In this document: one piece after another, positions 1 through 17,497 of the stretch | Position numbering within the stretch: the stretch's first letter is position 1 | Layout of the letters: every line of letters starts with the position of its first letter | NCBI RefSeq assembly: GCF_026586795.1 | Contig: NZ_JAPFGY010000013.1 | Span: forward strand, 45,001 to 91,118 | From: Erythrobacter sp. WG | Lineage (GTDB): Bacteria; Pseudomonadota; Alphaproteobacteria; Sphingomonadales; Sphingomonadaceae | Length of the DNA stretch: 46,118 nt | Direction of reading: 5' to 3' | Notes under the pieces: model-generated | The model's database searches: none | What the model was told of the DNA's origin: nothing | The model's input: only the letters and a program-made list of their open reading frames with translations | Translations under genes and position numbers: made by a program

Positions 1-402
<402 letters not shown>

Positions 403-603
403 CTTGCGAAAGCGCCGATGCTAGCCATCGGAAGTACTTCGCAGTCTTCCAAAGAACATTGCCGTCGTCCTCATGTCCTTTCATCAATCGGAATACAGCC
501 TGCAGGCATGGAATGTTCCATGGTAGCGGGTTGTGTGCCTTCGCCGGCTCACGCCCTCGCGGCAGCCTGTTCCTTCGGGGATGGCGGCCGGTCGCAGTGG
601 AGT

Positions 604-680
<77 letters not shown>

Positions 681-690
681 TTGTCTGCGC

Positions 691-766
691 GGGGCCTTAG
701 CTCAGCTGGGAGAGCGGTTGCTTTGCAAGCATCAGGTCATCGGTTCGATCCCGATAGGCTCCACCA
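691..766 (+). tRNA. tRNA-Ala (TGC anticodon)
   Basis: A 76-nt cloverleaf 10 nt after tRNA-Ile with anticodon TGC at 724-726, a CGGTTCGATCCCG T-arm and an encoded CCA end. It is the second spacer tRNA of the rRNA operon. Confidence 0.98.
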
Positions 767-848
767 GGCACATCAAATTCCGATAGATGAAACGAAACCA
801 GATCCTGCTTCCGCAGGTCAGGCGATCGTGCTGATTAGTCAGCGTCGC

Positions 849-866
849 CGATCTTTGACATTGTGA
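849..866 (+). promoter_or_regulatory. BoxA-like antitermination element in the 16S-23S spacer
   Basis: The spacer sequence CGATCTTTGACATTGTGAA resembles the boxA element (consensus TGCTCTTTAACA) that recruits the NusB/NusE antitermination complex before 23S. It sits about 180 nt upstream of 23S. This is assigned from motif resemblance and position only. Confidence 0.5.
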
Positions 867-1040
867 ATGGGTTTTTAAATCGATGCCGTGGCGCATGGAT
901 TGTAACGCGCAAGCTTTCGGGCTTGTGGCATACGATCGTGCATCACAAATCAATCAAATTGATTATCTGGCTGAGATAATTCTCCCACCATCTTCAAGCG
1001 TCCGGCTTTTATGCAGGCCTGACGTTGATGGTGTGGATTC

Positions 1041-3830
<2,790 letters not shown>

Positions 3831-3956
3831 GTCTGCACTATCAACGTCAGCCCTGCCTCGGCAGTGCGCGTTGGTGGAGAAAACTCCAGCCAGATACGCC
3901 TTCAAACCACTCTCTTGAGTGTGCATCGATTTGAAACCCGCATCCACTGGTCCCAT

Positions 3957-4074
3957 TGCTTGGTGGCCATAGCGTCTGTGACCCACCCGATCCCATCTCG
4001 AACTCGGCCGTGAAACCAGACAGCGCCGATGGTACTAACGCTCAAGCGTTGGAAGAGTAGGTCGTCGCCAGGCA
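3957..4074 (+). rRNA. rrf: 5S ribosomal RNA
   Basis: An RNA of about 118 nt with the conserved CCCACCCGATCCCATCTCGAAC core. Its termini pair (TGCTTGG at the 5' end with CCAGGCA at the 3' end), which sets the boundaries. It lies 126 nt after 23S. Confidence 0.96.
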
Positions 4075-4116
4075 TTGCGACCAGTGGGAGCGGGGTTGAC
4101 CCATTCACAAGTCAAC

Positions 4117-4145
4117 AGGGCTGAGCCGCAAGGGCGGCCCTTTTG
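4117..4145 (+). terminator. Hairpin with T-run after 5S rRNA
   Basis: AGGGC (4117-4121) pairs with GCCCT (4137-4141). The inner arms GCC and GGC extend the hairpin around a GCAA turn, and TTTT follows at 4141-4144. It lies between 5S and tRNA-fMet, so it could be a partial terminator or processing hairpin within the operon. The stem is imperfect. Confidence 0.45.
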
Positions 4146-4213
4146 GCGTCTGTGGTGCCCTCGGGTGCCATAAGCGCTTCCCTCGCTGGTAACAGCTTCC
4201 GAGGGGTGGGCCT

Positions 4214-4246
4214 CGGACCCGCAGGGTCCGCAAGGCCGGCTTGGCC
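4214..4246 (+). repeat. Two consecutive small hairpins in the 5S to tRNA-fMet spacer
   Basis: CGGACCC-GCA-GGGTCCG (4214-4230) is a perfect 7-bp stem with a 3-nt loop. It is followed at once by GGCC-GGCTT-GGCC (4234-4246). No T-run follows, so these are more likely RNA-processing or REP-like structures than terminators. Confidence 0.4.
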
Positions 4247-4303
4247 GCCCGCAGCGATGCGACCACAGGTCGTGTGAGCGAGGAAAGCCAACAAAAACGG
4301 TAT

Positions 4304-4380
<77 letters not shown>

Positions 4381-4413
4381 CCGTTCAAAACCCATCACAG
4401 ATCGACGATCGAA

Positions 4414-4441
4414 CGCCCGTAGCCTCGCTGCCGGGCGCTTT
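4414..4441 (+). terminator. Probable rRNA operon terminator
   Basis: CGCCCG (4414-4419) pairs with CGGGCG (4432-4437), with a small inner AGC/GCT pairing, followed by CTTTTG. It comes 33 nt after tRNA-fMet and before the convergent ligI gene. The remaining bases to 4567 show no gene. Confidence 0.6.
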
Positions 4442-4567
4442 TGACGTATCCGGAAGTGCAGCTCTGACGCCGAGCCAGGAGAGTGTTCCGGATAAGCACG
4501 AATCAGCCTTAGGCCTCAGTGGCGCAGCTTCAGCCGCATGGCTTCAGGCGACCCGAGGGCATACCGG

Positions 4568-6505
<1,938 letters not shown>

Positions 6506-6513
<8 letters not shown>

Positions 6514-7180
6514 ACCTGAGGCCCAGCGCCGCCAGCCTCTCGCGCATCTTGTACATGTCCAGCCCCAGCTCGCCCGCAGCAAGGCGGGCGCGCTTGTCGC
6601 TCTCGTTCGCCTCGCGTGCCTGTGCGGCGGCGAGCACCTCGGCGGCCTTTTCGCGCTTCACCACGCACACGCCGTCGTCGTCGGCGACGATGACATCGCC
6701 CGCCTCGATCGCGGCGCCGGCGCACACCACCGGCACATTCACGTTGCCGAGCGAGGCCTTGATTGTGCCTTGTGCGAAGACCGCTTTCGACCAGACCGGA
6801 AAGCTCATCTCGGTGAGATCGCGTACGTCGCGCACGCCCGCATCGATCACTAGTCCGCGGCAACCGCGCGCCTGCGCGCTGGTGGCCAGCAGATCGCCGA
6901 AATAGCCGTCCTCGCAAGGCGAGGTGGGGGCGAGCACGAGGATGTCGCCGGGCTGGAGCTGCTCGATCGCGACGTGGACCATCCAGTTGTCGCCCGGCGG
7001 GGCTGAGATCGTCACCGCGCTCCCCGCGATCCGCGCACCCGCATAGATCGGCCGCATATAGCTCGCGAGCAGGCCGGTGCGCCCTTGTGCCTCGTGCACG
7101 GTCGCGACCCCGCAGGCGGCGAGGGCGTCGATGACGGCGGTGGGGGCGCGTGGGATGTGCTGGATGACGACGCCCGGCAT
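6506..7180 (-). CDS. ligK: 4-carboxy-4-hydroxy-2-oxoadipate aldolase / oxaloacetate decarboxylase LigK
   Basis: A 224-aa class II aldolase of the HMG/CHA aldolase (RraA-like) family. It catalyses the last step of the pathway, splitting 4-carboxy-4-hydroxy-2-oxoadipate into pyruvate and oxaloacetate, with a divalent metal. The VHEAQGRTG motif (about residues 28-36) and the DAGVRD signature with R117 and D118 (substrate and metal contacts in the family) are present. The ATG at 7180 is preceded by AGGAG at a 7-nt spacing, so it is preferred over the upstream in-frame ATG at 7210. It is the first gene of the leftward operon and is divergent from the LysR gene across 99 bp. Confidence 0.94.
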
Positions 7181-7231
7181 GAGGTGCTCCTGGAATGGAG
7201 CGCCGACCATGCGCCCGGGCTGCGTGGGCTT

Positions 7232-7248
7232 GCCAATCCGAAGTTGGC
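7232..7248. promoter_or_regulatory. Inverted repeat, candidate LysR-type operator between ligK and its regulator
   Basis: GCCAA-N7-TTGGC is a perfect 5-bp inverted repeat in the 99-bp divergent intergenic region between ligK (minus) and the LysR gene (plus). LysR-type regulators usually bind such dyads between themselves and a divergent target. It may serve both promoters. No second copy is obvious upstream of the 8508 gene. Confidence 0.45.
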
Positions 7249-7279
7249 GCGGGGTATAGAAATTTGCTAATCGTCACCC

Positions 7280-8431
7280 ATGGCCGAGCGCCCCGTCAAT
7301 GTCCGCCACTTTGCCGCGCTGGCCGCGACGGTGCGCCACGGCAGCCTCAGCCGGGCGGCGCGGGCGGTGAACCTTTCGCAGCCCGCGCTGACCCAGGCCA
7401 TCAACGGCCTCGAAGCGAGCCTCGGCGTCGCGCTCTTCGCGCGCGGCCCGCAGGGCATGGCCCCGACCGAGCCGGCGCTCCTCCTCGCCCCCCGTGCCGA
7501 GGCGGCGATCGCCCACATCGGCAGCCCGCGCGTCACCGGCACGCAGCTGCGCGCCTTCCTCGCGGTGGTGCGGGCCGGCAGCTACGCCGCCGCCGCCGAG
7601 GCGACGGGGATCGCCCCGGCATCGCTCCACCGCGCGGTGGCCGACCTGTCGGTGGCGCTCGGCCAGCGGCTGATCGACCGGCGCGGGCGCAGTCTCGCGC
7701 TCACCCCGGCGGGCGAGCGGCGCGCGCGCGGCTTCGGCCTCGCCATGGCGGAGCTGCGCGCGGGTCTTGCAGAGGTCGCGGCCTGGCAGGGCAAGGCAGG
7801 CGAGCGGATCGCCATCGGCGCGATGCCGCTGAGCCGCGCCCGCTGGCTCCCCGAGGCGATCGCCCGCTTCGCCGCCGCGCACCCGCAGGTCGACATCGCG
7901 GTGCACGAGGGCAGCTTCGCCGAACTGGTCGGCCCGTTGCGCGACGGCGACATCGACATGACGCTGGGCGCACTGCGCGAGGACACGCTGGCGCCCGACC
8001 TGACCCAGACCGCCGTCTTCGAGGATCGCCCGGCGCTGATCATGCGCGCGGGGCACCCGCTCTTGGCGCAGCAAGGCGACCGCACCGAAGCGCTGTTCGC
8101 CTACCCCTGGCTGATGCCCGCGCGCGAGACGCCGCTGCGGCGCCAGTGGGAGCAGATGGTGCGCGCGCTCGGTCGCGAGGTGCCGCACGTGCGTATCGAG
8201 TGCGGATCGGTGATCATGATCCGCCAATTGCTGCTGGCAGGCGACGGGCTCACCCTGCTTTCGCCCGATCAGGTGGCGGTCGAGCTCGCCTCGGGCGTGC
8301 TTAGCGCATTGCCCCCGCCGGTGCCGGTGCGGCGCACCATCGGGATCACCACCCGCACCGACTGGCGGCCCACGAGGGCGCAGGCGGCGTTCCTTGCGCT
8401 GCTCCACGAACTGGGGCGGCAGATCGCATGA
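7280..8431 (+). CDS. LysR-type transcriptional regulator with two N-terminal HTH domains
   Basis: A 383-aa protein, longer than the usual LysR length of about 300. Two LysR-type winged HTH domains follow each other. The first is at about residues 8-64 (GSLSRAARAVNLSQPALTQAI core) and the second at about 88-145 (GSYAAAAEATGIAPASLHRAV core, ending in LALTPAGE). A periplasmic-binding-protein-like effector domain follows at about 170-380. It lies between two divergent lig operons, so it is probably the activator that senses a ring-cleavage pathway intermediate, as LigR does in SYK-6. No convincing Shine-Dalgarno precedes the ATG, but no better in-frame start is seen. The effector is unknown. Confidence 0.85.
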   Translation: MAERPVNVRHFAALAATVRHGSLSRAARAVNLSQPALTQAINGLEASLGVALFARGPQGMAPTEPALLLAPRAEAAIAHIGSPRVTGTQLRAFLAVVRAGSYAAAAEATGIAPASLHRAVADLSVALGQRLIDRRGRSLALTPAGERRARGFGLAMAELRAGLAEVAAWQGKAGERIAIGAMPLSRARWLPEAIARFAAAHPQVDIAVHEGSFAELVGPLRDGDIDMTLGALREDTLAPDLTQTAVFEDRPALIMRAGHPLLAQQGDRTEALFAYPWLMPARETPLRRQWEQMVRALGREVPHVRIECGSVIMIRQLLLAGDGLTLLSPDQVAVELASGVLSALPPPVPVRRTIGITTRTDWRPTRAQAAFLALLHELGRQIA

Positions 8432-8461
8432 ACATTCGCAAAATCCGATAGCCCCGCCGCG

Positions 8462-8471
8462 CAATCGATTG
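8462..8471. promoter_or_regulatory. CAATCGATTG palindrome upstream of the lig operon
   Basis: A perfect 10-bp palindrome in the 76-bp gap between the LysR gene and the first gene of the ligJABC operon. It is a candidate activator half-site or part of the promoter. The evidence is only symmetry and position. Confidence 0.25.
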
Positions 8472-8507
8472 GGCAGCAAAGCGGGCTTTCGACAATCATC
8501 CGCAGCG

Positions 8508-9317
8508 ATGAAACAGGCCTGCGCCGTGATCGGATTCGGGGAAGCCGGGTCCACTTTTGCCGCCTCTGGGGGGTGGCTGGGGCGTGCCAAGGGGTGGGAT
8601 AAGGCCCCGCAAAGGCGGGCTGGCGTGGGTCTGGCAGGGGCCAAAACGGGGCTGGAAATGGCTGCGAGCGCGGCCGAGGCGCTCGCCGATGCGCCGTTGG
8701 TGCTCTCGCTGGTGACCGCCGATCAGGCGCTGGCGGCGGCCGAGGCCTATGCCCCGCTGCTGGCGCGGCACGCGCTGTGGTGCGACGGCAATTCGGTCGC
8801 GCCGGACACCAAGCGGGCGGCGGCGCGCGCGGTCGAGGCTGCGGGCGGGCGCTATGTCGACATGGCGATCATGGCGCCGGTCCAGCCTGCCGGCCTCGCG
8901 GTGCCGATCCTGCTGTCGGGGGCCCATGCCGCCGCTGCCATGCCGTTGCTCCGCGATCTCGGCTTTGCCAACCTGCGGGTCGTCGGCGCTGACGTGGGCC
9001 GGGCGAGCGCGATCAAGATGATCCGTTCGGTGATGGTCAAGGGGCTCGAGGCACTGTCCGACGAGATGATCGCGGCGGCGGACGCAGCCGGGGTCGCCGA
9101 GGAGGTGCTCGCCTCGCTCGATGCGAGCAGCGATGGGCGCCCATGGCGCGAGCGGGTCGCCTACAACCGCGAGCGGATGTCCACCCACGGCACGCGGCGC
9201 GCGGCCGAGATGGAGCAGGCGGCGCTCACCCTGCGCGCGCTCGGCGTCGCACCGCTGATGACCGAGGGCACCGTTGCCCGGCAGCGGGCCGCCGCCCGGG
9301 AAAGGCTGCCGGCATGA
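8508..9317 (+). CDS. NAD(P)-dependent oxidoreductase, 6-phosphogluconate dehydrogenase-like with DUF1932 domain
   Basis: A 269-aa protein with an N-terminal Rossmann fold (VIGFGEAGS, about residues 7-15) and an all-helical C-terminal domain of the DUF1932 type (about 190-260, KMIRSVMVKGLEAL). Enzymes of this beta-hydroxyacid dehydrogenase family reduce or oxidise small hydroxy acids. It is the first gene of the operon and its stop overlaps the ligJ start as ATGA, so it probably acts on an intermediate of protocatechuate or gallate catabolism, but no reaction can be assigned from sequence. I chose the ATG at 8508 because it puts the nucleotide-binding motif at the N terminus. The region after the GxGxxG motif looks shorter than usual. 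Confidence 0.8.
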   Translation: MKQACAVIGFGEAGSTFAASGGWLGRAKGWDKAPQRRAGVGLAGAKTGLEMAASAAEALADAPLVLSLVTADQALAAAEAYAPLLARHALWCDGNSVAPDTKRAAARAVEAAGGRYVDMAIMAPVQPAGLAVPILLSGAHAAAAMPLLRDLGFANLRVVGADVGRASAIKMIRSVMVKGLEALSDEMIAAADAAGVAEEVLASLDASSDGRPWRERVAYNRERMSTHGTRRAAEMEQAALTLRALGVAPLMTEGTVARQRAAARERLPA

Positions 9318-10339
9318 CGATGGTGATCGACTGCCACGGCCACTACACCGTGCTGCCCGCCGCGCACGATGCCTGGCGCGAGGCGCAGAAGGCCGCCTTC
9401 AAGACAGGCACGCCGTGTCCGCCCTATCCCGACATCAGCGACGACGAGATCCGCGCAACGATCGAGGCCAACCAGCTGCGCCTGTTGAAGGAGCGCGGCG
9501 CGGACATGACGATCTTCTCCCCGCGCGCCTCGGCGATGGCCCCGCACGTCGGCGACCAGAGCGTCGCGGTACCCTGGGCGCGGGCCTGCAACGATCTGAT
9601 CGCGCGCGTGGTCGGCCTCTATCCGGAAACCTTCGCGGGCGTGTGTATGCTGCCGCAATCGCCCGAGGCGGACATGGCGAGCTCCATCGCCGAGCTGGAC
9701 CGATGCGTCACCGAACTCGGGTTCGTCGGCTGCAACCTCAATCCCGATCCGGGCGGCGGGCATTTCAAGCACCCGCCGCTGACCGATCCCTACTGGTTCG
9801 GCTTCTACGAGAAGATGGTGGAGCTCGACGTCCCGGCGATGATCCACGTCTCGGGCAGCTGCAATCCGGCGATGCACGCGACCGGCGGCTATTACATCGC
9901 CGCCGACACGATCGCCTTCATGCAGCTGCTCGAGGGCGACCTGTTCAGCCGCTTCCCCACCTTGCGCTTCATCATCCCGCATGGCGGCGGCGCGGTGCCC
10001 TATCATTGGGGGCGCTACCGGGGGCTGGCGGATATGTTGAAGAAGCCGCCGCTCGACGCGCATCTGATGAACAACATCTTCTTCGATACCTGCGTCTACC
10101 ACCAGCCGGGCATCGACCTCCTCGCCGAGGTGATCGACACCAGGAACATCCTGTTCGGCAGCGAGATGGTGGGCGCGGTGCGCGGGATCGATCCGACCAC
10201 CGGGCACTATTTCGACGACACCAAGCGGTACATCGACGCGCTCGCCATCGGGGAGGAGGAGCGGCACATGATCTTCGAAGGCAATGCAAGGCGCGTGTTC
10301 CCGCGGCTCGACGCGCGGCTCAGGGAGCGCGGGCTGTGA
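9314..10339 (+). CDS. ligJ: 4-oxalomesaconate hydratase LigJ
   Basis: A 341-aa amidohydrolase-superfamily hydratase that adds water to 4-oxalomesaconate to give 4-carboxy-4-hydroxy-2-oxoadipate, the LigK substrate. The length equals SYK-6 LigJ as recalled. Metal-binding residues are visible: the N-terminal DCHGHY motif (H8, H10), H178 in MIHVSG, H223 in IIPHGGG and E284 in LFGSEMVGA. The ATG at 9314 overlaps the preceding stop as ATGA. The downstream junction is GTGA. Confidence 0.95.
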   Translation: MTMVIDCHGHYTVLPAAHDAWREAQKAAFKTGTPCPPYPDISDDEIRATIEANQLRLLKERGADMTIFSPRASAMAPHVGDQSVAVPWARACNDLIARVVGLYPETFAGVCMLPQSPEADMASSIAELDRCVTELGFVGCNLNPDPGGGHFKHPPLTDPYWFGFYEKMVELDVPAMIHVSGSCNPAMHATGGYYIAADTIAFMQLLEGDLFSRFPTLRFIIPHGGGAVPYHWGRYRGLADMLKKPPLDAHLMNNIFFDTCVYHQPGIDLLAEVIDTRNILFGSEMVGAVRGIDPTTGHYFDDTKRYIDALAIGEEERHMIFEGNARRVFPRLDARLRERGL

Positions 10340-11360
10340 GCACCTGGCCGAAGAACGCCTGGTATGCCGCCGCCTGGGATCACGAGGTGGGCGCAGGGCT
10401 GCTCGCGCGCACCATCTGCGATACGCCGGTGGTGCTCTACCGCACGCTGGCAGGCGAGCCGGTGGCGCTCCACGATGCGTGCCCGCACCGGCTGCTGCCG
10501 CTGTCGATGGGCTTTCGCGAGGGGGATTCGGTCCGCTGCCGCTATCACGGGCTGAAGCTCGGCGCGGACGGGGTGGCCGAGGAAATGCCGCTCAGGAACG
10601 CGTCCGTAAACCGCAAGGTCTGCACCCGCACCTACCCGCTGGTCGACCGGCACCGGCTGGTGTGGATCTGGCTGGGCGATGCCGACAAGGCCGATCCGGC
10701 GCTGATCCCCGACCTGTGGCCGTGCAGCACCGACGGCTGGGTGTTCGACGGCGGATATTACCGCGTCGCCTGCGATTACCGGCTGCTGATCGACAACCTC
10801 ATGGACCTCACCCACGAGACCTGGGTCCACCAGACCTCGATCGGGCAGAAGGAAATCGTCGAGCACCCGCTCGAAACCGTCGTCGAAGGCGACAGGGTGC
10901 TGGTCAAGCGCTGGATGCCCGAGATCGACCCGCCGCCCTTCTGGCGCAATGCGCTGGGCAAGCCGGGGAAGGTGGATCGCTGGCAGATCTGCGAATTCGT
11001 CGCGCCGTCCAACGTCATCATCGATGTCGGCGTGGCGCCGGTCGAGGACGGGGCGACGCTGGAGGATCACGACACCGGCGCGCGCGCCTTCGTGATCGAT
11101 TGCATGACGCCGGAGACCGCGACCTCTTGCCACTATTTCTGGGGCATGAGCCGCCATTTCGGGCAGGACGACCGGGGCCTCACCGGGCGGCTCCAGGCCG
11201 GGCAGGCGGGGGTGTTCTTCGAGGATGTCGAAGTGCTGGAGGCGCAGCAACGCTCGATCGAGGCCAACCCGCACCTCAAGATGACGGCCTACGAGATCGA
11301 CAGCGGCGGGGTGAAGTCGCGGCTGATCATCCAGCGCATGATCCGGAGCGAACAGGCGCC

Positions 11361-11364
<4 letters not shown>
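10336..11364 (+). CDS. Rieske aromatic oxygenase, vanillate O-demethylase-type oxygenase subunit
   Basis: A 342-aa VanA-like Rieske non-heme iron oxygenase. The Rieske [2Fe-2S] ligands are C49-x-H51 and C68-x2-H71. The mononuclear iron site appears as D157-x2-H160-x4-H165. Such enzymes remove the O-methyl group of vanillate, syringate, 3-O-methylgallate or related biphenyls to give catechols, which fits its place between ligJ and ligA. The exact substrate is not deducible. The start is a GTG (10336) overlapping the ligJ stop (GTGA). It needs an electron-donating reductase (VanB or ferredoxin and reductase), and none is in this window. Confidence 0.88.
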
Positions 11365-14710
<3,346 letters not shown>

Positions 14711-14713
<3 letters not shown>

Positions 14714-14729
14714 CGCCAAGGCGGCGTCA
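14711..14729. terminator. Small hairpin spanning the facing stop codons of pobA and xylA
   Basis: TGACGCC-AAGGC-GGCGTCA is a 7-bp stem. Its left arm begins with the pobA stop TGA (14711-14713) and its right arm ends with the complement of the xylA stop (14727-14729). There is no T-run, so it is at best a weak bidirectional terminator between the two convergent operons. Confidence 0.4.
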
Positions 14730-16040
14730 GAAGCGGTTCAGCAGGTTCTCGCACCATTCCTGACGGCCCGAACGCGGCGCCGGGGCGAGGCCCTTGCCGA
14801 CGGCAAGATCGGCGATGGCGCTCAGCGTGGTGCCGGGGGCGTGGATCATCCGCCCCAGATCGCCCTGCCATCCGGCATAGCGCTCGGCCCGGAAATCCTC
14901 GAGCCGCCCGTCCTCGATGATCGCTGCGGCCCGCAGCAGCGCGCGGGCGATGGTGTCGACCCCGCCGATATGGCCGTGGAACAGGTCGGCCGCGTCGATT
15001 GACTGGCGGCGCACCTTGGCATCGAAATTGAACCCGCCGTTGCCGAGCCCGCCTGCGCGCAGGATTTCCAGCATGGCGAGGGTCAATTCCTCGACCGAGT
15101 TGGGAAACTGGTCGGTGTCCCAGCCATTCTGCGGATCGCCCCGGTTGGCGTCGATCGAGCCGAGGATGCCGAGCGCCCGCGCCATCGCGATCTCGTGTTC
15201 GAAGGTGTGGCCCGACAGCGTCGCGTGGTTCGCCTCGATGTTGACCTTGACCTCGTTCTCGAGCCCGAAGCGCTTGAGGAAGGCGAACACGCTCTGGGTG
15301 TCGAAATCGTACTGGTGCTTGGTCGGCTCGTGGGGCTTGGGCTCGATCAGGATCGTTCCGGCAAAGCCGATGCGGTGCTTGTGATCGACCACGAGGCTGA
15401 GGAAGCGGCCGAAATTCTCCTGCTCGATGCCGATTTCGGTGTTGAGGATGCTGTCATAGCCCTCGCGCCCGCCCCACAATACGTAGTTCGCCCCGCCGAG
15501 CCGGTGCGTCGCCTCCAGCGCGTCGCGCACCTGGCTGGCGGCCCAGGCAAAGACCTCGGGATCGGGATTGGTCGCGGCGCCGGCCATGTAGCGCGGGTGG
15601 CTGAACAGGTTGGCGGTGCCCCACAGCAGCTTGCGGCCATGGCGGGCCTGCAACTCCTCGAGGTGATCGACCGCTTCGGCAAAGCTCCTGCGGAAGTCGC
15701 CGATGGTGTTGGCTTCGGCCATCACGTCGACGTCGTGGAAGCAGTAGAAGGGCAGGTCGAGCTTTGCGACGAAGGCGAGCGCCGCTTCGCGCTTGGCGGC
15801 GGCGTTGGCGGCGTCCATCGCGCCCTTGAGCCACGGGCGATCGAAGGTGCCCGCGCCGAACACGTCGCTGCCCGGCCAGCAGAAGGTGTGCCACATGCAC
15901 ACCGCAAAGCGCAGGTGGTCCTCCATCCGCTTGCCCAGCACCACGCGGTTCTTGTCATACCAGCGATAGGCGAGGTCGTTGTCGCTGTCCGGCCCCTCGA
16001 AGCGGACGGGGGCGAAATCGGCGAAATAGTCGGCGGACAT
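14727..16040 (-). CDS. xylA: Xylose isomerase
   Basis: A 437-aa xylose isomerase (E. coli XylA is 440 aa) converting D-xylose to D-xylulose with two divalent metal ions. Family motifs are present: [33 protein letters not shown] and [20 protein letters not shown], which carry metal-binding Glu, His and Asp residues. A GAGAGGAAA Shine-Dalgarno precedes the ATG at 16040. It is the third gene of a leftward operon after a GMC oxidoreductase and xylulokinase, whose promoter carries the regional palindrome at 19201-19220. Confidence 0.95.
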   Translation of the reverse strand: MSADYFADFAPVRFEGPDSDNDLAYRWYDKNRVVLGKRMEDHLRFAVCMWHTFCWPGSDVFGAGTFDRPWLKGAMDAANAAAKREAALAFVAKLDLPFYCFHDVDVMAEANTIGDFRRSFAEAVDHLEELQARHGRKLLWGTANLFSHPRYMAGAATNPDPEVFAWAASQVRDALEATHRLGGANYVLWGGREGYDSILNTEIGIEQENFGRFLSLVVDHKHRIGFAGTILIEPKPHEPTKHQYDFDTQSVFAFLKRFGLENEVKVNIEANHATLSGHTFEHEIAMARALGILGSIDANRGDPQNGWDTDQFPNSVEELTLAMLEILRAGGLGNGGFNFDAKVRRQSIDAADLFHGHIGGVDTIARALLRAAAIIEDGRLEDFRAERYAGWQGDLGRMIHAPGTTLSAIADLAVGKGLAPAPRSGRQEWCENLLNRF

Positions 16041-16052
16041 GGGGCTTTCCTC

Positions 16053-17492
16053 TCAGACGGTCTTGATGGCGGCATAGGCGGCCCGGAAGCGGGCGAGCTT
16101 GGGCGCGAGGCGCTCGGCAAGGGCAGGGTCGGGGGTGATGCTGTGCTCGACCGGTGGGGCGATGCAGATGTCGGCAGGCGCGGCGCCGGTCGCCGCGATC
16201 TGCGCCAGCCGCGCAGCGCCCAGTGCCGGCCCGACTTCGCCGCCTGCGAGATAATCGAGCCGCACGCCCAGCGCCGCAGCGATGATCGTGCCCCAGAAAT
16301 GCGAGCGAGCCCCGCCGCCGATCACGGCCAGCCGCTCGATCCGGGTGCCCGCCGCCGTGAGCGCGGCGAGGCCGTCGGCATGGGCGAAGGCGACGCCCTC
16401 CAGCACGGTGGCAGCGATCCGGCCGGGGCTGCTGTCGAAGCCTAGTCCCAGCAAGGCGCCGCGCACGGCGGGATCATTGTGCGGGGTGCGCTCGCCCGAC
16501 AGGTAGGGGAGGAACAGCTCATCCCCCCGGCCCGCTCCCTCGGCCTCGGCGGCGGCGATGAGGTCAGCCGGGGCGAGGCCCATCATCGCCCCCGCCCAGT
16601 CGAGGCACGATGCGGCGGACAGGTGCACGCTCATCTGGTGCCACATGCCCGGCAGGCAGTGGCAAAAGGCATGGACGGCCCCGGCCGGATTGGCGCGCAG
16701 CTGGTTGGTGGCGACGAAGATCACCCCCGAAGTGCCGAGCGAAAGCAGCGCCTCGCCATCGCGCACCACGCCGACGCCCGCGGCCCCAGCCGCGTTGTCG
16801 CCCGCGCCGCCTGCCACGGGTACCCGGCCCATGCCCCAGCGCGCGGCCACCTCGGCGCGCAGCGTCCCGCCGATGTCGGTGCCTTCGACGAGGTGCGGCA
16901 TGTGCGAACGATCGAGGCCGGTGGCAGCAAGCAGGCGGTCGGACCAGCAGCGTCCCGCGACATCCAGCCACAGGGTGCCCGCGCTGTCGGACATGTCGCT
17001 GACGGCCTCGCCGGTCATCAGCAGGCGCAGATAGTCCTTGGGCAGCAACACCTTGCGCGTCGCCGCGAAAATGCGGGGTTCGTGCGCGCGCACCCAGGCG
17101 AGCTTGGGGGCGGTGAAGCCGGGCATCGCGATATTGGCCGCCACTTCGCGCAGATCGGGCACCGCGGCTTCGAGCGCGGCACATTCCGCTGACGAGCGTC
17201 CGTCATTCCACAGGATCGCGGCACGCAAGGGCCGGTGATCCGCACCCAGCAGGGTCGCCCCATGCATCTGCCCGGCCAGCCCGATCGCCTTGACCTGTGC
17301 GCGCAGATCCCCCGGCAATTGCAGCACCGCCGCCTCGGTCGCCGCCCACCAATCGTCTGGGTCCTGCTCCGACCACAGCGGCTGCGGCCGGGACACGGTG
17401 AGCGGGGCGCTGGCCTGCGCCGCGACCGCTCCGTCATCGCCGATCAGGACCGCCTTGACGCCCGATGTCCCGAGATCGATCCCGAGATACAC
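16053..17492 (-). CDS. xylB: Xylulokinase
   Basis: A 479-aa FGGY-family kinase that phosphorylates D-xylulose to xylulose 5-phosphate for the pentose phosphate pathway. The N-terminal ATPase motif YLGIDLGTSGVKAVL, the GDNAAGAAG and LSLGTSGVIF motifs and the C-terminal IGGGARSHFW motif are present. I chose the GTG at 17492 because the preceding in-frame codon near the family start is GTA, which cannot initiate; this start leaves 5 nt after the stop of the upstream GMC gene. The gap to xylA is 12 nt. Confidence 0.93.
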   Translation of the reverse strand: MYLGIDLGTSGVKAVLIGDDGAVAAQASAPLTVSRPQPLWSEQDPDDWWAATEAAVLQLPGDLRAQVKAIGLAGQMHGATLLGADHRPLRAAILWNDGRSSAECAALEAAVPDLREVAANIAMPGFTAPKLAWVRAHEPRIFAATRKVLLPKDYLRLLMTGEAVSDMSDSAGTLWLDVAGRCWSDRLLAATGLDRSHMPHLVEGTDIGGTLRAEVAARWGMGRVPVAGGAGDNAAGAAGVGVVRDGEALLSLGTSGVIFVATNQLRANPAGAVHAFCHCLPGMWHQMSVHLSAASCLDWAGAMMGLAPADLIAAAEAEGAGRGDELFLPYLSGERTPHNDPAVRGALLGLGFDSSPGRIAATVLEGVAFAHADGLAALTAAGTRIERLAVIGGGARSHFWGTIIAAALGVRLDYLAGGEVGPALGAARLAQIAATGAAPADICIAPPVEHSITPDPALAERLAPKLARFRAAYAAIKTV

Positions 17493-17497
17493 GGCGC

